A stretch of 5,011 nt of DNA, taken from an uncultured Bacilli bacterium (GTDB lineage Bacteria; Bacillota_I; Bacilli_A; RF39; UBA660). The DNA is taken from the NCBI GenBank assembly GCA_934101445.1, contig CAKORQ010000083.1, positions 1 through 5,011 of the forward strand, written 5' to 3'. Shown piece after piece: positions 1 through 5,011 of this stretch. Position numbers and translations under genes: made by a program. Each line of letters begins with the position of its first letter. The stretch's first letter is position 1. The notes beneath the pieces are model-generated. The model was given only the letters and a program-made list of their open reading frames with translations. It ran no database searches and had not been told where the DNA came from.

Positions 1-2
1 GG

Positions 3-473
3 ACCATTGGGGTGAAAGTTACAGAAAATGCAAAAGTCTATAACGAAAACATTCCAAATAATAATGGTAGTAGTGGTAATACATCAACTAATCAAAATAA
101 TACTAACGGTACCAAAGTAAATGGCACAGCAAATTCCGGAAGTACATCAACAAATTGTCAATATGATTGTAATTTTATACTTGGTGATATTAATGATAGT
201 GGTGTTTCTGATAACCTTCCATCTGTTGCTTATGTTTTAAATAAAATATTATTCTTTATGAAACTTATGGGTCCAATTTTGGTTATAGTTTTAACTATAT
301 TGGATTTAGTTAAGGCTGTTACAAGTGCCGATAAAGATGCACTAAGCAAATGCTTGAAAACCCTGTCAAAAAGAATGGTTTATGCAGTATTGCTGTTTGT
401 TTTTCCAACTGTTATAGATTTAATATTAAAATGGACTAACGTTTATGGTACTTGCTGTATTTTTGGAAATTAG
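3..473 (+). CDS. VirB2/TrbC-like two-helix membrane protein, 5' end probably outside the window
   Basis: The visible C-terminal part looks like a small pilin-like or channel subunit of a Gram-positive T4SS. A GTG at 12 could start a 153-residue protein, but it has no Shine-Dalgarno sequence and the frame stays open to base 3, so I treat the gene as 5'-partial. Residues are numbered from that GTG. About 1-12 look like the end of a folded domain. About 13-48 form an Asn/Ser/Thr/Gly-rich linker. Hydrophobic helices lie at about 75-100 and 122-140, joined by a Lys/Arg-rich loop (K101, K108, K113, K116, K120, R121) that should be cytoplasmic. This puts both ends outside the cell, including Cys49, Cys53, Cys148 and Cys149. 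The two-helix hairpin with a basic loop, directly upstream of a VirB6-like gene, supports the VirB2/TrbC-like call. The family call is inferred from topology and context; no catalytic motif is seen. The N-terminal linker suggests a larger extracellular domain upstream. Confidence 0.6.
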   Translation, partial: TIGVKVTENAKVYNENIPNNNGSSGNTSTNQNNTNGTKVNGTANSGSTSTNCQYDCNFILGDINDSGVSDNLPSVAYVLNKILFFMKLMGPILVIVLTILDLVKAVTSADKDALSKCLKTLSKRMVYAVLLFVFPTVIDLILKWTNVYGTCCIFGN

Positions 474-480
474 GAGGTGA
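472..480 (+). promoter_or_regulatory. Strong ribosome binding site for the VirB6-like gene
   Basis: AGGAGGTGA is fully complementary to the 3' end of Bacillota 16S rRNA. It overlaps the TAG stop of the upstream gene and lies 6 bases before the ATG at 487. This fixes the start of the 979-residue protein and makes it likely that the two genes are translated from one transcript. Confidence 0.85.
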
Positions 481-486
481 TTTACT

Positions 487-3426
487 ATGCTTTTATTAAA
501 AACACAAAGTTTTTTACAAGCTCTCTCTTCAATATCACTTGGAGGAATTTTAAAGGCAATATTAGGATATATATTTCTTGCTATTGATAGTGTTGTTTAT
601 TTTTTTGTGAGTCAAGGCTTTAAAATGTATATTGCATTAGCGCAATTCAAACTCTTTGATGATAAAGTTTTTGATGATTTAATAAACAGAACATACATTA
701 TAATTGGTGTTATTGCTTTATTTATAGTTGCATATGCATTATTAAATTCAATTATTAATCCCGACAATGCATCAAAAGGTGATAAATCGTTGTCAAAAAT
801 AGTTAAAAACTTCATTTTTGCTATAATAGGTATTGCAATAGTCCCAACTGTTTTTAATTATTTCTATTATTTTCAAAGAGTAGTATTATGCAATAATTTA
901 ATTCCAAAAATTTTATTGGCCCAAAAAGGTGATGATTCGCAGGCTGATTTGCTAAATGATGATAAAATTGGTACACAATTTGCAACCTATTTATTTCAAT
1001 CATTTTTCTATCCAAAATCAATAGAAAATATGAATATGACAGATGTAGGTAATGATGGTGATTTATTAAAATCTGAGGCTGTTAAAGTTGAAGTTGGATT
1101 AATAGATGATGTTTTTAGTGACGAAGAGAATGTGAACATAGAAAAATATAAGGGTTACGACAGTGATAATAAAGGAAATTATAATTTGCAAATGGCATAC
1201 GAAGGTGCAATGAATGGTGAAATGTTTTTTACCGCCTTTAGACCATTTTTGCTTGGAGATGTAGGCTTTGCAAATAGCGTATTAAACAATACAGTAAACT
1301 ACATGATTATTATTTCAACCATAGCAGGTGTATATTGTGCTTATGTTTTAGCAAGTTTATGTATAGATATGGCCATTCGGGCAGTTAAATTAGGATATTT
1401 AGAATTAATTGCCCCACTACCAATAATGACTTTGATAATTCCAGGAAAAGATGGTGTGTTTAAAGCCTGGATAAAGAAAACTGGCAGTTGTGCTTTTGAG
1501 GTATTTACAAGATTATTTATTGTTAGTTTCGTAATTTATTTAATAAGAACAATTCCTCAATTATTTACAGCAACTTCGTTTTCATACAGTGGATGTACAA
1601 CATCGTTTTGGATTATAACTGCTTTATTAATAAGAGCACTTGTATATTGTGGTTTACTTACATTTTTAAAACAAGCCCCTAAATTCTTAAGCGAGGCAAC
1701 AGGTATTAAGAGCGATGGCTTTAAACTTGGAATTGCTGATAAACTTGGCGAAATGGCTCTTATTGGTGGTGCTGCTAAAAATGGTGTGCGAGCAGCTCAA
1801 GGCGCAGCAACTGGTGCTCTAGGTGGCTTAGCGACTGGCTTAGGAAATGGTCTTGGAAAAAATAGAAAAATCAATCTAAAATCGGCGGTGATGCAAGGAG
1901 CTACACAGGGATTTAAGGGAAAAGGAAATCAATTTTCAAAACAAAGAGAATCAACTTTTCAATCGATTGGAGAGTACAAGGATAAAACTCAAGGATTATT
2001 TGGAGGAGAATCGAAGATTAGTAAGTTCATTAACGACCATAAAAAGGATGTCGAAAATGATTACGGAGAGATAGCAAATTCAAAGAAATATAATGGGCAA
2101 AATGATGTACATTATCAAGATTTGAAAAATAATTTTACTGATGATAAAGTAGATAAGAGAATGGAAGATTTTAAACAAAGTGATATTTATAAACAAGCAG
2201 AAAACTATGCACAAGAAAGAATGAATGCTTTGGGAACAACCTCAAAAGAAGTTCACGACCGTGAACTTGCCAATTATTTAACAAATGCAAAATCATATAC
2301 AACGGACGAAAATTTAAAAAGAAAAATAACTCAGTTTGAAAATGATGCAGAAGTTAGTAGTAATAGAAAAAATTATTATGAAGCGAGGGACGACTATAAT
2401 AAATCTCTAAGTGATTTAAATCAGGCTAAATTGAATTTAACTGATACAAAAAAGAATTTGAATTCCAAAGCAAAAGAAATAACTTTAAAAGAATCAGAGA
2501 TAAAAACAGAAAATACAAATTTAGAAAATTTAGATACGACATTATCATCATCCAAAAATGAATTAGACACTTCAAAACTGGAACTTGATAACGCAAAACT
2601 AAAATTAGATAATGCTTCTGCTAAGAAACAGCAGTTAACTGTTGATTTGAATAATCAAGAAATTAATTTGCGCAATGCTGCTAAAGAAATGTTTAATATT
2701 GTTGGAAACAGAGTTAATCTTCATAAACCTGATTTAGAAAAATGCAGTGTTCAAGAATTAAATGATTACATCAATGACTGTAGTCTAGAAATTCAAAATG
2801 ATCCTATGACACAAGAAACGATTGATAAAATTAATTTAATTAATAATAGCCAAACAGATTATCAAACTTTGAAAAAAGAATATGATGATTCAGAAAATGA
2901 ATATAATTCTGCACAATCTGATTATTCATCTAAGACATCTGATTATAATAGTAAAGAATCTGATTATCAAACTGTTTACAATCAGGTGGAACAACAGAAA
3001 AAGAAGGTTGAAAATTTAGTAAATGAAAATAAAGCCTTACATAGTCAAGAAGAACAATTGAAATCTGATGAACAAAAATATCAATCTCTAGTTCAAAGAT
3101 TACATCACGAAAATGAAAATGCTAAAAATAATCTTTCAAAACAAGAAACTATCTACGTTGATTCAGTTGATAAAGGAACTGAAGCTATTTATAATGGCGA
3201 TGCGTCAATACATTACAACGGAAGCGATGATTTAAAAACATTTGACAACGAAATTATAAATGCAATCAAAAATAAAGATATTGATTTAGCTAAAGAATTA
3301 ATTAGGCAGAAGAAAACCCAAGAAGAATATCGCGGTGCCAAAAAAGGTATTACAGATATGAGTAAGCCTATAGATTATGAAAAAGAATTATATAATTATT
3401 TTAAAAAGCAAAAGAAAGATGAGTAA
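487..3426 (+). CDS. VirB6/TrbL-like polytopic conjugation protein with long coiled-coil tail
   Basis: Probably the inner-membrane channel component of the T4SS. The 979-residue protein starts at the ATG behind a perfect Shine-Dalgarno sequence. Clear membrane helices lie at about 19-43, 69-90, 107-128, 269-293, 338-356 and 372-395. A further hydrophobic stretch at 303-320 (containing LIAPLPIM) may be re-entrant. The positive-inside rule puts the N-terminus, the basic loop 91-106 and the tail after 396 in the cytoplasm, and the acidic 129-268 loop outside. A Gly/Ala-rich segment (425-456) follows the last helix, as is common in VirB6/TrbL proteins. The basic, polar 457-620 region leads into two long heptad-patterned segments, about 625-735 and 776-890, separated by a short break with His746, Cys753 and Cys765. 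The last 90 residues are charged and end in a Lys-rich stretch. The tail (over 580 residues) exceeds the membrane part and is long for this family. Family assignment rests on topology, the membrane-core pattern and the PrgI/VirB4 neighbours. No enzyme motif was seen. Confidence 0.8.
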   Translation: MLLLKTQSFLQALSSISLGGILKAILGYIFLAIDSVVYFFVSQGFKMYIALAQFKLFDDKVFDDLINRTYIIIGVIALFIVAYALLNSIINPDNASKGDKSLSKIVKNFIFAIIGIAIVPTVFNYFYYFQRVVLCNNLIPKILLAQKGDDSQADLLNDDKIGTQFATYLFQSFFYPKSIENMNMTDVGNDGDLLKSEAVKVEVGLIDDVFSDEENVNIEKYKGYDSDNKGNYNLQMAYEGAMNGEMFFTAFRPFLLGDVGFANSVLNNTVNYMIIISTIAGVYCAYVLASLCIDMAIRAVKLGYLELIAPLPIMTLIIPGKDGVFKAWIKKTGSCAFEVFTRLFIVSFVIYLIRTIPQLFTATSFSYSGCTTSFWIITALLIRALVYCGLLTFLKQAPKFLSEATGIKSDGFKLGIADKLGEMALIGGAAKNGVRAAQGAATGALGGLATGLGNGLGKNRKINLKSAVMQGATQGFKGKGNQFSKQRESTFQSIGEYKDKTQGLFGGESKISKFINDHKKDVENDYGEIANSKKYNGQNDVHYQDLKNNFTDDKVDKRMEDFKQSDIYKQAENYAQERMNALGTTSKEVHDRELANYLTNAKSYTTDENLKRKITQFENDAEVSSNRKNYYEARDDYNKSLSDLNQAKLNLTDTKKNLNSKAKEITLKESEIKTENTNLENLDTTLSSSKNELDTSKLELDNAKLKLDNASAKKQQLTVDLNNQEINLRNAAKEMFNIVGNRVNLHKPDLEKCSVQELNDYINDCSLEIQNDPMTQETIDKINLINNSQTDYQTLKKEYDDSENEYNSAQSDYSSKTSDYNSKESDYQTVYNQVEQQKKKVENLVNENKALHSQEEQLKSDEQKYQSLVQRLHHENENAKNNLSKQETIYVDSVDKGTEAIYNGDASIHYNGSDDLKTFDNEIINAIKNKDIDLAKELIRQKKTQEEYRGAKKGITDMSKPIDYEKELYNYFKKQKKDE

Positions 3427-3431
3427 GGAGG
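3425..3431 (+). promoter_or_regulatory. Ribosome binding site that selects the TTG start of the prgI-like gene
   Basis: AAGGAGG overlaps the TAA stop of the VirB6-like gene. It is 9 bases from the TTG at 3441 but only 2 bases from the ATG at 3434. That ATG is in another frame and reaches a stop after four codons. Spacing therefore favours TTG, and the protein read from TTG begins with the motif expected of PrgI proteins. Confidence 0.75.
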
Positions 3432-3440
3432 ACATGAATT

Positions 3441-3773
3441 TTGAATAATTATTTAATACCAGCAAACTCAAAGAAATCACAATTAATATTTAATTTCTTT
3501 ACAGTTACTGATTTAATTGTATTTAGTATAGGAGCACTATTTACAATAATACTTTTAGTAGCATTTGAAACTAATAACATATATGTAATATTACTCGAAT
3601 GTACTCCTTTACTTATTTCTGGGTTTTTGGTTATGCCAATTATGCATTACCACAATGTAATGACATTCCTTGGCAATATATTCGCATTCTTCTTTAATCA
3701 AAGAATGTATAAATGGAAAGGTTGGTGTGTAAAAGATGCCTACGGTCGAGAAGACAAATGGGACCAGCAATAG
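3441..3773 (+). CDS. prgI: PrgI-family (VirB3-like) T4SS membrane protein
   Basis: A small inner-membrane protein of Gram-positive conjugation machines, the counterpart of VirB3, expected to pair with the VirB4 ATPase encoded just downstream. The 110-residue length is typical. The N-terminus carries the family-like YLIPANSKKS (residues 4-13). Two membrane helices follow at about 22-42 and 46-66, then a conserved-looking MHYHNV segment (68-73). An aromatic stretch (about 77-85) leads to the YKWKGWC motif at 90-96, which resembles the C-terminal motif I know from PrgI proteins. The start is TTG, chosen because of the Shine-Dalgarno spacing and because no in-frame ATG precedes the IPANSKK segment. 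The 3' end overlaps the next gene by 38 bases. The symbol is a family name; orthology to the pCF10 gene itself is not claimed. Confidence 0.85.
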   Translation: MNNYLIPANSKKSQLIFNFFTVTDLIVFSIGALFTIILLVAFETNNIYVILLECTPLLISGFLVMPIMHYHNVMTFLGNIFAFFFNQRMYKWKGWCVKDAYGREDKWDQQ

Positions 3774-4302
3774 ATATTGTGAAGATTGGTTACCAGTTAA
3801 AAATATAACAAACGGAATGATTCAATTAGAAAATGGATATTTTGTTTGTGGAATTAAAGTAGAACCTAAAAACATCTTTATACTAGATGAAGGAGCCAGA
3901 AATAATGTTATAGTTCAATTAAGAAATTTCTATAATACTATAGATTTTGAATTCTGGATGATAATTGCTGATAGACCTGTTGATATAAATCTATATTTGG
4001 CTCAATTACAAGTTTTATATAATAAAACTACTAATAATATAACTAGAAAATTAATAATGCAAGATATTAATAAGGCAAATGCTTTTATGGGAGCAGAATA
4101 CAATGTAGTTGATACAGAATATTTCTTCCTATTTAAAGAAAAAAGAATGGATTTAATTCAAAAAAAATTAAGAACATTAATGAGTGGCTTAGCAAATTGC
4201 GGTTTAAATTCTATTCAAGTATCAAATGGCGATTTAAGAATGGTTCTAGATAACTTCTTAAATGGTGGTACACAAACTAATTTTGGGACGGTGATGTTTT
4301 AA
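3736..4302 (+). CDS. Stand-alone VirB4 N-terminal-like domain protein of the T4SS
   Basis: A 188-residue soluble protein with no signal peptide or membrane helix. Near the N-terminus it has EDWLPVKNITNGMIQLENG (16-34) followed by a beta-rich stretch with KVEPKNI (41-47). This resembles the 'lpv-I-dG-i-l-dG-yv' opening of the CagE/TrbE/VirB4 N-terminal domain. Later come an IIADRPVDINLYL segment (76-88), a basic helix-rich middle and an EYFFLFKEKR strand (128-137). No Walker A or B motif is present, so it should not hydrolyse ATP by itself. It lies between the PrgI-like gene and the main VirB4 gene, so a role as a separate VirB4 partner subunit is the likeliest inference. The ATG at 3736 lies inside the upstream gene. 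The only purine-rich site (GGAAAGG, 3715-3721) is 14 bases away, so translation may depend on coupling. The next in-frame ATG is codon 28, which would remove the DWLPVKNI motif. Confidence 0.7.
   Translation: MPTVEKTNGTSNRYCEDWLPVKNITNGMIQLENGYFVCGIKVEPKNIFILDEGARNNVIVQLRNFYNTIDFEFWMIIADRPVDINLYLAQLQVLYNKTTNNITRKLIMQDINKANAFMGAEYNVVDTEYFFLFKEKRMDLIQKKLRTLMSGLANCGLNSIQVSNGDLRMVLDNFLNGGTQTNFGTVMF
4290..4294 (+). promoter_or_regulatory. Probable ribosome binding site for the VirB4 gene
   Basis: GGTGA lies 7 bases before the ATG at 4302, inside the last codons of the upstream gene. It matches part of the consensus used at 472-480. Together with the TAATG overlap of stop and start it suggests translational coupling. 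Confidence 0.5.
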
Positions 4303-5011
4303 TGTTAAATATTAAAAGTGAATTAGCACCAAAAGGAATGAAATTTGATGTAACAGATTTCATGTTAAGTGGTAAATATTGCACAATATTTACTGTTGTA
4401 AGTTTTCCAAAATATATAGCGCCAGGTTATCTATCTGATCTTTCTAATATTGCCGGGGTAAAAGTAGTAGCAAAGCATATTCCACTTGAATTTTCTACCA
4501 TGCAAAAAATGATTAATAAAGAAATTGCTGATTTAAAACAAAGATATCAAAATGAAAAAGATAGAACAATTCAAGAAAGAATTAGACAGGACTATGAATC
4601 ATTAGAACAGTTTGTTCAAATGCTTGCCGCAACACAATCTCGAGTATTTGATTTTCAATTACATTTAATGGTAATTGGTGATTCTAAAGAAGATTTAGAA
4701 AATAAAAAAATGAATGTAAGAAGTTTCCTTGATGCTATGGGTATGCAAGGAATACCTCTTATGTTTGAACAAGAAAAAGTTCTTAAATCAATTTTACCAA
4801 TATTTCCAAAGCAGGATATTGAAGAAAGAATTGGTACCCCAATTCCAAGTCCAACTATTGCTGCCATGTATCCATTTATTTTTGATAGTATTAAGGATCC
4901 CGGATTATCAATGCTACTTGGAACAGACTTTTCAGGTGGTGTTATTCTATTCAATCAATTTTTATATCAAATTAATAAAGAACATAATAGAAATAATGCC
5001 AATATGATTAT
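4302..5011 (+). CDS. VirB4/TraE-type T4SS ATPase, N-terminal part (3' truncated by window edge)
   Basis: The start of the main conjugation ATPase, a cytoplasmic, membrane-associated motor that drives assembly and transfer. The frame begins at an ATG overlapping the previous stop (TAATG) and stays open to the edge, giving 236 residues. It opens with a short domain (LAPKGMKFD at 8-16, then a strand-rich part with VVSFPKYIAPGYLSDL at 32-47). A charged helical stretch rich in Lys, Gln and Glu follows at about 65-115. After that comes the linker typical of Gram-positive VirB4 proteins: IPSPTIAAMYPFIF (181-194), DPGLSMLLGTD (199-209), then GGVILFNQF (212-220) and NRNNANMI (229-236). In this family that segment directly precedes the Walker A P-loop, which should lie within the next 10 or so residues outside the window. 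The catalytic motifs are thus not visible, and the call rests on the pre-Walker segment and the PrgI neighbour. It lacks a first domain like that of the longest VirB4 proteins; the preceding small gene appears to supply it. Confidence 0.85.
   Translation, partial: MLNIKSELAPKGMKFDVTDFMLSGKYCTIFTVVSFPKYIAPGYLSDLSNIAGVKVVAKHIPLEFSTMQKMINKEIADLKQRYQNEKDRTIQERIRQDYESLEQFVQMLAATQSRVFDFQLHLMVIGDSKEDLENKKMNVRSFLDAMGMQGIPLMFEQEKVLKSILPIFPKQDIEERIGTPIPSPTIAAMYPFIFDSIKDPGLSMLLGTDFSGGVILFNQFLYQINKEHNRNNANMI

Noticed and set aside
183..215. GDINDSG, resembling the calcium-binding loop of dockerins
   Set aside because: Only one half-motif is present, with no second repeat, and it runs straight into a membrane helix.
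612..815. 67-residue ORF on the minus strand
   Set aside because: It lies wholly inside the well-supported VirB6-like gene, has no ribosome binding site worth noting, and its hydrophobicity mirrors the membrane helices on the other strand.
1735..1856. Gly/Ala-rich stretch with small direct repeats (ctggtgct, ctggctta)
   Set aside because: It is explained by the Gly/Ala-rich segment common after the last helix of VirB6/TrbL-like proteins.
2249..2268. Perfect 8-bp inverted repeat with a 4-base loop (AAGTTCAC GACC GTGAACTT)
   Set aside because: About one such hairpin is expected by chance in 5 kb, it lies mid-gene, and there is no T-tract or operator context.
4655..4954. 99-residue ORF on the minus strand
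   Set aside because: It is antisense to the VirB4 coding region, with no recognisable domain; it is a shadow of the real gene.
4729..5007. 92-residue ORF on the plus strand in another frame
   Set aside because: It overlaps the VirB4 frame, which carries clear family motifs across the same bases.
1..5011. Possible TGA-as-tryptophan genetic code, given the AT-rich DNA
   Set aside because: No in-frame TGA occurs in any gene and the tryptophan codons checked are TGG.

Overview
The window is an internal piece of a conjugative type IV secretion (T4SS) gene cluster of the Gram-positive kind. It is read entirely from the + strand. The DNA is strongly AT-rich (about 30% G+C by eye), codons favour A/T in the third position, and canonical Shine-Dalgarno sequences (AGGAGGTGA, AAGGAGG) precede two of the genes. 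The PrgI-type VirB3 analogue points to a low-GC Bacillota host. All tryptophans I checked are TGG and no in-frame TGA occurs, so nothing suggests the mycoplasma code. I cannot name a species. I also cannot tell whether the element is a plasmid or an integrative conjugative element, because no relaxase, coupling protein, integrase or attachment site is in view.

Layout, left to right: (1) the 3' part of a gene whose product ends in a two-helix, VirB2/TrbC-like membrane domain, behind an Asn/Ser/Thr/Gly-rich linker; its reading frame is open through the left edge. (2) A 979-residue VirB6/TrbL-like polytopic membrane protein with an unusually long soluble tail that reads as two coiled-coil arms around a short cysteine-containing tip. 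(3) A 110-residue PrgI-family (VirB3-like) protein starting at TTG. (4) A 188-residue soluble protein resembling the N-terminal domain of VirB4 ATPases. (5) The first 236 residues of the VirB4/TraE-type ATPase, cut by the right edge just before the expected Walker A loop.

The genes are packed as one operon. Gaps are 13 and 14 bp, followed by a 38-bp overlap and a TAATG stop/start overlap. No promoter, terminator, RNA gene, CRISPR array, insertion sequence or non-coding stretch over 300 bp is visible. Together the products would supply the inner-membrane channel (VirB2/VirB3/VirB6-like parts) and the ATPase that powers it. The core is a recognisable system. The least ordinary parts are the coiled-coil tail of the VirB6-like protein, the cysteine pairs of the first protein, and the VirB4 N-terminal-like domain on its own small gene.
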